Shown: positions 1 through 8,127, counted from the stretch's first letter. The stretch: DNA of 64,000 nt from Chloroflexota bacterium (GCA_024275635.1 JAJRYT010000151.1:124001-188000), one strand, 5' to 3'. Program-made: numbers and translations. Notes: a model not told the origin generated them from the sequence alone.

Positions 1-372
1 GACAGATATGTTGAAGCGACGGGCGATCTGGGTGAGGGTTTCGCCGGGCTGGACGATGTGGGTGAGGGTGGTAACGGCCGTTGGCAGATCCTCTCCTTCT
101 AGCTGCTCTACTGCTGGGACGTTAGCTTCTTCTTCCAGCGCTGGCGGAGTCGTTTCCGCCACTGGCGTTTCCGGAACTGGCTGTTCAACCTCGGTTGTAT
201 CGGCCGGGATGGGCGCGGACAGGCGACCCTCTCCCATGACGGCCGGGACGATGCGATTGAAGATAAACGGCCGTACCAACGCCACCACCAAAATCGCCCC
301 CACCAAAATCCCTGCCAGCGCCCAAAATTTCATCCATTCGTGGGAAAGTTTGCTTTCACCCTGTTCACTCAT
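1..372 (-). CDS. LysM-domain membrane protein, C-terminus cut by window edge
   Basis: The reading frame runs from ATG at 372 down to base 1 without a stop, giving 124 visible residues. A short hydrophilic N-terminus is followed by one membrane segment (about residues 13-38, WMKFWALAGILVGAILVV), a Pro/Glu/Thr-rich linker (about 50-100), and the start of a LysM module from residue 104 (THIVQPGETLTQIARRF). LysM modules bind peptidoglycan or chitin-type glycans, so the protein is probably anchored in the membrane with its C-terminus facing the cell wall. A strong ribosome-binding site (AGGAGGT) sits just before the ATG. Further LysM copies or a catalytic domain may lie beyond the edge. The linker contains one ACGGCCGT octamer read as TAV. 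Domain call confident, specific function unknown. Confidence 0.85.
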   Translation of the reverse strand, partial: MSEQGESKLSHEWMKFWALAGILVGAILVVALVRPFIFNRIVPAVMGEGRLSAPIPADTTEVEQPVPETPVAETTPPALEEEANVPAVEQLEGEDLPTAVTTLTHIVQPGETLTQIARRFNISV

Positions 373-442
373 CGCCAACCTCCTGAGTTGTTATGTCACG
401 TATTCGACAGAGTATCAGGCTTAATCGTTTTGGTCAAGCGCC

Positions 443-470
443 TTGACAAGAATAAGCTCTGTTTTATAAT
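443..470 (+). promoter_or_regulatory. Sigma-70-type promoter of the thrS T-box leader
   Basis: A consensus -35 box TTGACA (443-448) is followed after 16 bp by a consensus -10 box TATAAT (465-470). It lies about 510 bases before the thrS ATG, immediately ahead of the T-box leader, so transcription should begin near 478. Confidence 0.85.
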
Positions 471-740
471 GAGCATAATTACATGATTTAACACGTTGAT
501 CGGGATGAGTAGCCACTGAAACCGCGTTAGAGAATGATGGTCACAGGCTGAAAGCCATCATCGTCAGGACAGCGGCGAAAACCCCCCGTGAGTGATTTTC
601 TGAAAAATGTAAGGGCAGACTGTATAGTTTGCCCTCTTAGAGGCAGACTCATTCGTCTGCCTCATTTCCCAGAAGAGTAAGAAAATCCGGTTGGCCCCGT
701 TAACGGCCGTGACGAGCGTTATCGGTAAACAGTAATCCGT

Positions 741-817
741 ACACGGAATACGGAACACGGAACACGGAACACGGAACACGGAACACGGAACACGGAACAC
801 GGAATACGGAATACGGA
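741..817 (+). repeat. 9-bp tandem repeat array inside the T-box leader
   Basis: About nine copies of a 9-base unit, ACGGAACAC with ACGGAATAC variants, lie between the last leader hairpin and the conserved T-box sequence. A closely similar array is found before etfB (47017-47092). No spacers separate the units. Confidence 0.9.
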
Positions 818-843
818 TAACGAAATTTGGGTGGAACCGCGAG

Positions 844-876
844 CGCCATCGCCCCAATATGGGTGATGGCGTTTTT
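844..876 (+). terminator. Intrinsic terminator of the thrS T-box leader
   Basis: An 11-bp stem (CGCCATCGCCC 844-854 with GGGTGATGGCG 861-871, one G-T pair) with a short loop is followed by five T residues. It overlaps the 3' side of the T-box antiterminator region, as expected for attenuation control. Confidence 0.85.
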
Positions 877-888
877 ACGTCTAACAAC

Positions 889-955
889 AATTAAAGATTA
901 ATGATCAAAGATTAGTTTGTTTGTGGCATCAATCCTTAATCATTAATCAGCATTC
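889..955 (+). repeat. Self-complementary word-repeat spacer before thrS
   Basis: The words ATTAAAGATTAATGATCAAAGATTAG and their complement (AATCCTTAATCATTAATCAG) face each other and could fold into a weak hairpin between the leader terminator and the thrS ribosome-binding site. The same words recur at 9058-9118, 33186-33245 and 45535-45615. Confidence 0.6.
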
Positions 956-981
956 TGCAATCCTAAAATTTGGAGATAACC

Positions 982-2811
982 ATGTCCGAAAACGATAATA
1001 TGCCCTACGAACAATCCGACCTCTACCGCATCCGCCATTCGGCGGCGCACGTCATGGCCGAGGCCGTGCGGGAACATTTCCCCGAAGCCAAACTGGCCAT
1101 CGGCCCGCCCATCGCCGACGGCTTTTACTATGATTTCGACCTGGGCCAAGACGAGAATGGCAAACCCAGAACCTTCTCCCCCGAAGACCTGGAAAAAATC
1201 GAAATCACCATGAAGAAACTGCTTAAAAAGAACGCCAAATTCGAGCAGTCCAGCAAAACCATCGCCGAAGCGCGGGAATTTTTCGCCGACGCCCCCTACA
1301 AACTGGAACTCATCGAAGAACTGGCCGCTGGCAAAGTAGACGAGAACGGCAATCCCATCAGCGAACCCGTCACAGAAGTTGGCATTTACCAGCACCGCAA
1401 CTTTGTAGACCTTTGTCGCGGGCCGCATGTGGGCTTCACCAAGCAAGTCAAGGCCAACGCTGTTAAAATCCTCCGTTCCAGCGGCGCTTACTGGCGCGGC
1501 GACGAAAACCGGGCGCAGCTACAACGCATCTACGGCACAGCCTGGCATAACAAAGCTGAACTGGATACTCACCTGAAACTGCTGGGAGAAGCCAAAGCGC
1601 GCGATCACCGCCGCCTGGGCAAGCAGTTGGGCCTGTTCCACATCTCCCAGTTGGTCGGCTCCGGCCTGCCGCTGTGGCTGCCCAAAGGCGCCATCTTGCG
1701 CGAGGAGTTGGAATCGTTTTTGCGGCAGGCGCAGGTGGAACGGGGCTACCTGCCCGTCATCACACCCCATATTGGCAAATTGGACTTGTACAAGACGAGC
1801 GGCCATTATCCCTACTACAAGGATAGCCAATACACGCCGATTGACGTGGACGACGAGCAGTTTTTGCTCAAGCCAATGAACTGCCCGCATCACATCGAAA
1901 TTTACCGCAGCCAGCCGCGCAGTTACCGCGATTTGCCGCTGCGCCTGGCCGAGTTTGGCACAGTTTACCGCTACGAACAGAGCGGCGAACTGAATGGCCT
2001 GACGCGCGTGCGCGGGTTCACGGTGGATGATTCCCATCTTTTCGTCGCGCCGGAGCAGCTTGAGGAGGAGTTCATTGGTGTGGTGAGTCTGATCCAACAC
2101 GTTTTCCAGACGATGGGCTTTTCTGATTTCCGCGCCCGGCTGGGGACGAATGATCCTAACAGCGATAAGTATGCTGGCGCGCCGGAAATGTGGGCGAAAG
2201 GGATCGCCGCCATCCGAAAGGCGGCGGACAAGGCGGGGATGAGTTACACGGTGGAAGAGGGCGAAGCGGCATTTTACGGCCCCAAGCTGGACTTTATTTT
2301 CCGTGATGTGCTGAAGCGGGAATGGCAGTTGGGGACGGTGCAGGTGGACTTTTTGCTGCCGGAGCGGTTTGATCTGGCGTATACGGCCGTTGACGGTCAA
2401 AAACACCGCCCCGTCATGATCCACCGCGCCCCGTTCGGCAGTATGGAACGGTTCGTGGGTATCCTGATCGAACATTTTAACGGCGCATTTCCACTGTGGT
2501 TGTCGCCAGTGCAGGTCGTCATGATTCCGATCACCGACCGGCACGTGGCTTACGCGAACAAGGTGGCGACCGAATTGCGGGCTGCCGGGGTGCGCGTGGA
2601 AGTTGACGCCAGCAACGAACGCATGAACAAAAAGATTCGCAACGCTCAATTGCAGAAGGTTCCCTACATGCTGGTGGTGGGTGATAAAGAAGAAGAGAGC
2701 GGCGCTGTTGCTGTGCGCACGCGCGAGAATGAGGACAGGGGCGCAATACCGCTGGCCGAATTTTTAGCAGGAGCGACGGATTTGATTGCCAGCAAAGCAG
2801 TTGAGTTATGA
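982..2811 (+). CDS. thrS: Threonyl-tRNA synthetase lacking an N-terminal TGS domain
   Basis: Charges tRNA-Thr with threonine in the cytoplasm and edits Ser-tRNA-Thr. The 609-residue product begins almost directly with the editing domain (HSAAHVMAEAV at about 20, then CRGPHV with the second metal/editing residues). The class II catalytic core follows, with LKPMNCPHH, the motif 2 region TRVRGFTVDDSH and motif 3 APFGSMERF. The anticodon-binding domain ends the protein. Bacterial ThrRS usually carries a TGS domain of about 60 residues first; it is absent here. I chose ATG 982, with GGAGA ten bases upstream, rather than the in-frame TTG at 970. Expression is probably controlled by the T-box leader. 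No downstream partner shares the operon; a long hairpin follows. Confidence 0.95.
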   Translation: MSENDNMPYEQSDLYRIRHSAAHVMAEAVREHFPEAKLAIGPPIADGFYYDFDLGQDENGKPRTFSPEDLEKIEITMKKLLKKNAKFEQSSKTIAEAREFFADAPYKLELIEELAAGKVDENGNPISEPVTEVGIYQHRNFVDLCRGPHVGFTKQVKANAVKILRSSGAYWRGDENRAQLQRIYGTAWHNKAELDTHLKLLGEAKARDHRRLGKQLGLFHISQLVGSGLPLWLPKGAILREELESFLRQAQVERGYLPVITPHIGKLDLYKTSGHYPYYKDSQYTPIDVDDEQFLLKPMNCPHHIEIYRSQPRSYRDLPLRLAEFGTVYRYEQSGELNGLTRVRGFTVDDSHLFVAPEQLEEEFIGVVSLIQHVFQTMGFSDFRARLGTNDPNSDKYAGAPEMWAKGIAAIRKAADKAGMSYTVEEGEAAFYGPKLDFIFRDVLKREWQLGTVQVDFLLPERFDLAYTAVDGQKHRPVMIHRAPFGSMERFVGILIEHFNGAFPLWLSPVQVVMIPITDRHVAYANKVATELRAAGVRVEVDASNERMNKKIRNAQLQKVPYMLVVGDKEEESGAVAVRTRENEDRGAIPLAEFLAGATDLIASKAVEL

Positions 2812-2821
2812 GCAGCAATAT

Positions 2822-2854
2822 AGACCGCGCAGGTTTGCCAAACCTGCGCGGTCT
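2822..2854. terminator. Bidirectional hairpin between convergent thrS and yfiH genes
   Basis: A perfect 15-bp stem (AGACCGCGCAGGTTT 2822-2836, complement 2840-2854) with a 3-base loop lies between two converging genes and touches the stop of the minus-strand gene. Related hairpins built on AGACC.GCG..GG lie at 12714-12746 and 18119-18184, so this is one member of a small repeat family. Confidence 0.75.
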
Positions 2855-3501
2855 TATTCGTTCAAGATGAAAATCGCGCCAAAACGTCCGGTTTTGCCCT
2901 TCTCGGCGCGGTGGGAGTAGAACAAATCAGTGCGGCAGGCGGTGCAGAGGCCGGACTGCTCGATGTGGCGCACGCCGGCCCGCGCCAGATTGCGGCGGTT
3001 TGCTTCCGGCAGGTCGAAGTGAGGTTTGAGGGATGAGGACTGAGGGATGAGGCGTGAGTCAGGGTCGGCGAAGGCATTGTGAACGGCCGTAATCACCGGT
3101 TCACCCACTTCATAGCAGCAAGGGCCGATGGAGGGGCCAAGCCCGGCAATGAGTTGAGCCGGGTCGCTGCCGAATTGGGCTTGCATGGCCCGCACCATCG
3201 CGCCGGGTAGATCTTTGACGGCGCCTTGCCAACCAGCGTGGCCTAAGCCAATAGCATGATGGACGGGGTCGTACAGGAAGATGGGGCCGCAGTCGGCGTA
3301 GTTCATGGTGATGGCGCAGCCGGGTTCGTTGGTGATGAGACCGTCTACGCGAGGGAGCCAGGTTCCGTTGTTAGTTTGAGTGACGGCCGCTACGCTTATA
3401 TCATGCACCAAATGAGCGTGGACGACTGTATCCGTATCTCGTCCAAACAACCCATACGCCCGCTGCCGGTTGGCGTACACCCGCGCCTTCTCATCGGGCA
3501 C
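2854..3501 (-). CDS. pgeF: YfiH/PgeF-family (DUF152, multicopper polyphenol oxidase-like) protein, 5' end disturbed
   Basis: Members of this family act as purine nucleoside phosphorylase/adenosine deaminase-like or peptidoglycan-editing enzymes. Family signatures seen are NYADCGPIFLYDP, IGLGHAGWQG and GLGPSIGPCCYEVGEPV, containing the Cys/His zinc ligands, and the terminal FDLPEANRRNL. The GTG start at 3501 is too far in: the same frame reads back to 3618 and encodes the expected N-terminus (HAIFTRQGGVSPAPFESLNL). That extension has no ATG, GTG or TTG, only an ATT at 3618, whereas an ATG at 3647-3649 lies in another frame across a run of seven T. So either a rare ATT start or a frameshift in a homopolymer is present. 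An inserted word-repeat stretch lies at 3023-3062. Confidence 0.85.
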   Translation of the reverse strand: MPDEKARVYANRQRAYGLFGRDTDTVVHAHLVHDISVAAVTQTNNGTWLPRVDGLITNEPGCAITMNYADCGPIFLYDPVHHAIGLGHAGWQGAVKDLPGAMVRAMQAQFGSDPAQLIAGLGPSIGPCCYEVGEPVITAVHNAFADPDSRLIPQSSSLKPHFDLPEANRRNLARAGVRHIEQSGLCTACRTDLFYSHRAEKGKTGRFGAIFILNE

Positions 3502-3724
3502 GGAAACGCTGAGATTGAGTGACTCGAACGGGGCCGGACTGACCCCGCCCTGCCGGGTGAAGATGGCGTGTTGGAGACGGCCGTTTTCCGGCAGACTCTC
3601 AAATTGAAAAAAAGGAATGTTGTTTTTTGATTATGTCGCATGACAGTATCATAGAGAAAAGCGGTAAAGTGGCAAAGTAATTCCGCAACTTTACAACCCT
3701 GCAACCCGACAACTTTATCAACGC

Positions 3725-3753
3725 CTGCCCGCTATTTGTATCCATGTTATAAT
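3725..3753 (+). promoter_or_regulatory. Probable promoter of ftsK
   Basis: A consensus -10 box TATAAT (3748-3753) lies 23 bases before the ftsK ATG. A weak -35 (CTGCCC, 3725-3730) is 17 bp upstream. A TAGGAAC ribosome-binding site follows. Confidence 0.55.
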
Positions 3754-3776
3754 GCGCTGGTAGGAACATCTGAGCT

Positions 3777-6449
3777 ATGACCAAGAGGAAAACAACTTCT
3801 ACGCGCAGGAAAACCGGATCGCAGTCTAGCAGCACACGTAAAGCAAATGCCAGCCGCAAGACAGGCGCCCGCACCAGCAGCCGCAAACGGACGACGAAAC
3901 CGAAATCCACGCGCGGCGGAACCGGTTCGCGCAAGCGTTCCACATCACGCAAACGCAGTACAACGCGCTCGCGTAAAAAGCCCAGCCCGCAAATCCGGCT
4001 GAACTTACAGCAGAAGGCGTTAATGGGCGGGATCGGGATTGTGTTTGTCACGGCCGTTCTCGTCCTCAGCCTCCTCTCCCCCACCCAGGGCCAGTTGACC
4101 AGCGCCCTGTCCGGCTTGATGTGGCGCACATTCGGTTGGGGCGGCATTATGGTTCCCATCGCCAGCGGCGCGGTTGGCCTTTACTTCGTTTTGTGGGGGA
4201 TGGAACAAGAGCCAAAACTGCCCGGCTACCGGCTGTTTGGCTTTGGGCTGTTCTTCCTCACCTTCGAGGCTTTTGCCACCTTGATCATGCTCCTGAGCCA
4301 GAACAGTTATTACGATGTCTGGACAATTGCGGGGGCACAGACCGGGGGTGGGTACCTGGGCGGCCTGCTGGCCTATGTTCTTATCCAGCTGATTGGCAAC
4401 CTGGGCGCGATTTTTACATTGGTTATCATTGGCCTGATTGCGACCATTCTCCTGTCCGGCGTCACGCGAGCTGATTTCGGGCATTTCCTGGCTAACATGG
4501 CTCGTTGGCGCTCCCAAACTGATTCATTAGCCGAGCGCGATATTGCCATTAATCCGGGACGGCCGTCACGAGAAACAACGCCGCGTAGGGAAACGGCCGT
4601 TCAGCCGCCCCTCGCGCCTGAATTATCACCCGAATCAGAAGACGCGCCGGAACCCAAACCAAAGCGCAAACGCCGCGCTTCCCCCCGCAAAACCAAAGAA
4701 ACGCCGCTGCCGGAAGACCAACCCACCATCGCCACACCTGTCTTTTTGGGCAACATGAGCCGGGGCCACAACTGGAAACTCCCCAACGTCGCCGACATGC
4801 TCGAATCTGGCACCGACCAGGATTTGAACAGCGCTACCATCCGCGAACAAGTCGAAATCATTGAACACACCCTGGACAGCTTCGGCGCGCCGGCCACCGT
4901 CGTCGAAATCAATCAAGGCCCGGCCATCACCCAATTTGGCGTCGAGCCGATGTTCATCGAGATGCGCAGCGGCAAACGAACCAAAGTCAAAGTGGGCAAA
5001 ATCGCCAGCCTCGCCGATGACTTGACCCTGGCCCTGGCTGCCCAATCCATCCGTATCCAGGCGCCTGTGCCCGGTAAGGGGTACGTAGGCATCGAAGTCC
5101 CCAACGTTAAAAAAGCGCTTGTTTCCCTGCGTGATGTAATGGAATCGGGCGCTTTCCGCAAAATCAAAACCCCGTTAAGCATTGGCCTGGGGCAAAATGT
5201 GGCTGGGCAGGCTATTTGCGCCGATCTGGCGGCTATGCCGCATCTGCTCATTGCCGGGACAACCGGCTCCGGCAAGTCCGTTTGCGTCAACGGCATCATC
5301 GCCGGACTGCTGCTGCAAAACACGCCCGATGAGTTAAAATTGGTGATGGTGGACCCCAAGCGGGTGGAGTTGACCGGCTACAACGGCATCCCCCACCTGG
5401 CCGCGCCGGTGGTGGTGGAGATGGATCGGGTGATTGGCACATTGCAGTGGGCGATGCGCGAGATGGATAACCGCTACAAAATGTTCGCCGACCTGGGCGC
5501 GCGCAACATCACCGATTACAACAAGAAGGCGCGCAAAGCGAAAGCGGACAAACTGCCGTACATCGTCATTATCATTGACGAATTGGCCGATCTGATGATG
5601 CTCAGCCCGGAGGAGACGGAGCGGGGCGTGACCCGACTGGCGCAGATGGCGCGGGCGACGGGAATTCATATGGTGATTGCCACGCAACGGCCGTCTGTGG
5701 ATGTCGTTACCGGTCTTATCAAAGCCAACTTCCCGGCCCGTGTCGCTTTTGCCGTTGCCTCCAGCACCGACAGCCGCGTGATTTTGGATAGCACTGGCGC
5801 GGAACGGCTGCTGGGACAGGGGGATATGCTTTTCCAAAGCCCGGATGCGGCCGCGCCGCTGCGCTTGCAAGGCTGTTTTGTCAGCGATGGCGAATTGAGT
5901 AAATTGATCGCTTATTGGCAGACAGCGCGCCGCTTTAACTTGGTTTCGGCCGAGGAGAGTGTGATGCCGCGTGCCGATGCGGCCCCGGAGACGTTGCCGC
6001 CACCCACTAGACCAAAGCGCCCGGCACAAACCAAACAGACCAAAGCTGGGGGAGAGACGGCCGTTTCTCCCCCGCCGCCCACCAGCCGAACCCTACCCGA
6101 AGACGCTCCTACCCGGCCCATGCCGAAAGTACAGCCACCGGCCGCCACCGTGCAGCAGCCGGCATCTACTTTACAGCAGCCGTTGTGGGAAGAATTGCAA
6201 AGAGCGGAAGAGCAGGCCCAATATGATGACAAGCTAATGCCGCAAGCGATTGCGCTGGTGCGCCAGCTGCGCAAAGCGTCCACATCCCTGCTGCAGCGCC
6301 GTTTCCGCATCGGTTACACCCGCGCCGCCCGCATGATAGATGCGATGGAAGAAGCGGGCATCATCGGCCCACCAACAGGAACCAGCAAAGCCCGTGAGGT
6401 CTTGCTGCCCCCGGAAAATGAAGAAACAGAAGAGGAGAATCCTTCGTGA
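3777..6449 (+). CDS. ftsK: FtsK/SpoIIIE family DNA translocase
   Basis: Pumps chromosomal DNA through the division septum and helps resolve chromosome dimers. The 890-residue protein has a strongly basic Ser/Thr/Lys/Arg tail (1-75), several hydrophobic membrane segments (about 80-235), a variable Pro/Glu-rich linker, the RecA-like motor and a C-terminal winged-helix gamma domain (about 820-885, RRFRIGYTRAARMIDAMEEAG) that reads orientation sequences in DNA. The motor shows Walker A GTTGSGKS (about 495) and Walker B IVIIIDELADLMM (about 597). Length and domain order are typical for the family. The very basic N-terminus before the first membrane span is longer than in many homologues and may bind DNA or acidic lipid (inference). 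It stands alone between pgeF and ubiE. Confidence 0.95.
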   Translation: MTKRKTTSTRRKTGSQSSSTRKANASRKTGARTSSRKRTTKPKSTRGGTGSRKRSTSRKRSTTRSRKKPSPQIRLNLQQKALMGGIGIVFVTAVLVLSLLSPTQGQLTSALSGLMWRTFGWGGIMVPIASGAVGLYFVLWGMEQEPKLPGYRLFGFGLFFLTFEAFATLIMLLSQNSYYDVWTIAGAQTGGGYLGGLLAYVLIQLIGNLGAIFTLVIIGLIATILLSGVTRADFGHFLANMARWRSQTDSLAERDIAINPGRPSRETTPRRETAVQPPLAPELSPESEDAPEPKPKRKRRASPRKTKETPLPEDQPTIATPVFLGNMSRGHNWKLPNVADMLESGTDQDLNSATIREQVEIIEHTLDSFGAPATVVEINQGPAITQFGVEPMFIEMRSGKRTKVKVGKIASLADDLTLALAAQSIRIQAPVPGKGYVGIEVPNVKKALVSLRDVMESGAFRKIKTPLSIGLGQNVAGQAICADLAAMPHLLIAGTTGSGKSVCVNGIIAGLLLQNTPDELKLVMVDPKRVELTGYNGIPHLAAPVVVEMDRVIGTLQWAMREMDNRYKMFADLGARNITDYNKKARKAKADKLPYIVIIIDELADLMMLSPEETERGVTRLAQMARATGIHMVIATQRPSVDVVTGLIKANFPARVAFAVASSTDSRVILDSTGAERLLGQGDMLFQSPDAAAPLRLQGCFVSDGELSKLIAYWQTARRFNLVSAEESVMPRADAAPETLPPPTRPKRPAQTKQTKAGGETAVSPPPPTSRTLPEDAPTRPMPKVQPPAATVQQPASTLQQPLWEELQRAEEQAQYDDKLMPQAIALVRQLRKASTSLLQRRFRIGYTRAARMIDAMEEAGIIGPPTGTSKAREVLLPPENEETEEENPS

Positions 6450-6450
6450 G

Positions 6451-6509
6451 ACGTAAAATGTGAAATGTGAAATTATCACGTATCACGTATCGCGTATCGC
6501 GTATCACGC
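6451..6509 (+). repeat. Word-repeat spacer before ubiE
   Basis: Two consecutive word sets fill the gap: ACGTAAAATGTGAAATGTGAAA, then CACGTATCACGTATCGCGTA repeated with variation right up to the ubiE start. No separate ribosome-binding site is obvious. Confidence 0.6.
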
Positions 6510-7226
6510 ATGGCTCATTTAGAAGGAACTGAACGCGCCCAATATGTGCAAAATATGTTCGCCCGCATTGCCGGACGTTATGATTTGATGAACCGGCTGA
6601 TGACGGCCGGACAGGATGTGCGCTGGCGCAAATATGTGATTGAACAGGCGCGGCTGCCGGAAAACGGCCGTCTCCTGGACATCGCTACCGGCACCGGCGA
6701 CATCGCTTACGAGGGGTTGCGACAACAGCCCACTATCCAGGCTATCGGCGGCGATTTTACCATTGAGATGATGCAGGCAGGTAAGCTGTACCCGGAACGA
6801 CAGGCTATCCAATGGACGGCCGCCGACACGCTGGCGCTGCCTTTCCCGGATGATTATTTTGATGCGGTGACGTCCGGCTTTTTGATGCGCAACGTGATTG
6901 ATGTACCGGGCGCATTTGCTGAACAGTTCCGGGTGACGAAGCCGGGCGGCTACGTGGTGGTGTTGGAATCCAGCCCGCCGAAACGGAATTGGTTACGGCC
7001 GTTCATCCTGTTTCACCTCAACACCATCATCCCCCTGTTGGGCCGCCTCATCAGCGGCGAATCCGACGCTTACCGCTACCTGCCCGACAGCACCCAGCAG
7101 TTCAAAGACCCCGAAACATTGGTGAACATCATGCGCCAGACCGGCTTCACCAACATTCATTACAAGTTGTTCATGTTTGGCACAATTGCCATTCACGTGG
7201 GCCAAAAGCCAGACGTCGTGACCTGA
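6510..7226 (+). CDS. menG: Demethylmenaquinone/ubiquinone C-methyltransferase (UbiE/MenG)
   Basis: Transfers a methyl group from S-adenosylmethionine to demethylmenaquinone in quinone synthesis. The 238-residue protein shows the family start (FARIAGRYDLMNRLMTAGQDVRWRK), the SAM-binding motif LLDIATGTGDIAYE (about 55-68), and the C-terminal family marks YRYLPDST and a terminal methyltransferase fold. Length is normal. Menaquinone is the likely quinone for this lineage, hence menG rather than ubiE. No other quinone gene lies nearby. The start ATG abuts a word-repeat spacer and lacks an obvious Shine-Dalgarno sequence. Confidence 0.92.
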   Translation: MAHLEGTERAQYVQNMFARIAGRYDLMNRLMTAGQDVRWRKYVIEQARLPENGRLLDIATGTGDIAYEGLRQQPTIQAIGGDFTIEMMQAGKLYPERQAIQWTAADTLALPFPDDYFDAVTSGFLMRNVIDVPGAFAEQFRVTKPGGYVVVLESSPPKRNWLRPFILFHLNTIIPLLGRLISGESDAYRYLPDSTQQFKDPETLVNIMRQTGFTNIHYKLFMFGTIAIHVGQKPDVVT

Positions 7227-7251
7227 TGTAATCGCAGAAGAGCAAGAATCT

Positions 7252-7318
7252 GACACGAATTTCACGAATGGCACGAATTTAGGGACCTGTCATTCGTGTT
7301 ATTCGTGCCATTCGTGTC
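7252..7318. repeat. Inverted-repeat element (CACGAAT family), copy 1
   Basis: GACACGAATTTCACGAATGG and following bases (7252-7278) face ATTCGTGTTATTCGTGCC and following (7292-7318), forming a long imperfect stem between the converging ubiE and enoyl-CoA hydratase genes. It could terminate transcripts from both sides. A second copy is at 9926-9980. Confidence 0.75.
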
Positions 7319-7330
7319 GAATGAATCTAC

Positions 7331-8104
7331 TTATTTCCCCTGCCAGTTTGCTTTGCGTTTATTGATGAAGGCGTCCATCCCCTCAGTCTGATCTTCGGTG
7401 CTGAAAAGCATGTAGAAAAGGCGGCGTTCGTGGGCCAGCCCGGCTTGCAGCGACATCTCATAGACGGCGTTGACGGCCTCTTTAGCCAAACGCAGAGCGA
7501 CGGGGGCGCGGGCGGCCAATTCCCCGGCCAGCTTGACCGCTTCTTCCAGGAGGACTTCTGCCGGAAAGACGCGATTGACCAGGCCGAATTTGTACGCTTC
7601 GTCGGCGGTGAGGAAACGGCCGTTCAATATCATCTCCATCGCCAGCGCCTTACCTACCGCCAGCGTCATCCGCTGCGTGCCGCCCGCGCCGGGGATGATG
7701 CCCAAGTTAATCTCCGGCTGGCCGAACCGGGCCGTCTCGCTGGCGACGATCATGTCGCAGGCCATCGCCAGTTCGCAGCCGCCGCCCAGCGCGTAGCCGG
7801 ATACGGCCGCGATCACCGGCTTGCTGATTTTGCGTAACCGATCCCAATAATCAATAAATGGGTTATCCAGCATTTGCGCTGGCGTGGCGCCGGCCATCTC
7901 TTTGATGTCGGCCCCGGCGGCAAAAGCGCGTTCATTGCCGGCGACGACCATGCAGCCGATGGCGTCGTCGGCGTCAAAGGCGTCGAGCGCGTCCATCGTC
8001 TCGCTCATCAGCCCCCGGTTGAGGGCGTTCATCGCTTTGGGGCGGTTGAACTGGACGATGCCGACGCGGCCTTCGGTGCGGGCGAGGATGTATTCGTAGG
8101 TCAT
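7331..8104 (-). CDS. Enoyl-CoA hydratase/isomerase (crotonase) family protein
   Basis: Hydrates trans-2-enoyl-CoA thioesters in beta-oxidation-type pathways. The 257-residue protein has the crotonase fold with the oxyanion-hole motif ERAFAAGADIKEMA (about 55-70), GGGCELAMACDM (about 105-116) and PEINLGIIPGAGGTQR (about 128-143), which carries the two catalytic-type acidic positions. Length and motifs match short-chain enoyl-CoA hydratases (FadB/Crt/PaaF type). It is alone here; the acyl-CoA dehydrogenase and ETF genes that could act in the same pathway are at 45.7-48.9 kb. Exact chain-length preference cannot be read. Confidence 0.92.
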   Translation of the reverse strand: MTYEYILARTEGRVGIVQFNRPKAMNALNRGLMSETMDALDAFDADDAIGCMVVAGNERAFAAGADIKEMAGATPAQMLDNPFIDYWDRLRKISKPVIAAVSGYALGGGCELAMACDMIVASETARFGQPEINLGIIPGAGGTQRMTLAVGKALAMEMILNGRFLTADEAYKFGLVNRVFPAEVLLEEAVKLAGELAARAPVALRLAKEAVNAVYEMSLQAGLAHERRLFYMLFSTEDQTEGMDAFINKRKANWQGK

Positions 8105-8127
8105 GGGAGTCTCCTTTGTGGGTGGCG

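Larger units (their letters stand above)
486..876 (+). promoter_or_regulatory. T-box riboswitch leader (threonine) of thrS
   Basis: The highly conserved T-box sequence GGGTGGAACCGCG is present at 829-841 and is followed directly by an intrinsic terminator (844-876). Upstream is a stem I-like region: an AGAGA motif near 530-534 and an apical hairpin (TGATGG 535-540 with CCATCA 555-560). On the 3' side, the sequence GAAAACC places ACC (581-583) as the likely specifier codon, matching threonine and the downstream gene. Two further hairpins follow (613-634, and a perfect 9-bp stem 640-648/655-663). In this family, uncharged tRNA pairs with the specifier and with the T-box bulge and stabilises an antiterminator. 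Specifier choice is inferred by eye; the T-box motif and its position are directly seen. Confidence 0.88.

Noticed and set aside
8-424. Plus-strand open frame of 138 codons at the left edge
   Set aside because: It is the complement of a better minus-strand gene with a ribosome-binding site, a membrane helix and a LysM domain.
741-817. CRISPR array
   Set aside because: The units are 9 bases, contiguous, without unique spacers, and no cas gene is nearby; likewise the array at 47017-47092.
564-890. Minus-strand open frame of 108 codons in the thrS leader
   Set aside because: Its protein is a translation of the 9-bp tandem array and T-box hairpins; no ribosome-binding site or domain.
970-981. 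TTG start of thrS at 970
   Set aside because: ATG 982 has a well-placed GGAGA and fits the family start better.
1519-2649. Minus-strand open frame of 376 codons opposite thrS
   Set aside because: A mirror of thrS codons; low-quality composition and no domain; thrS itself is certain.
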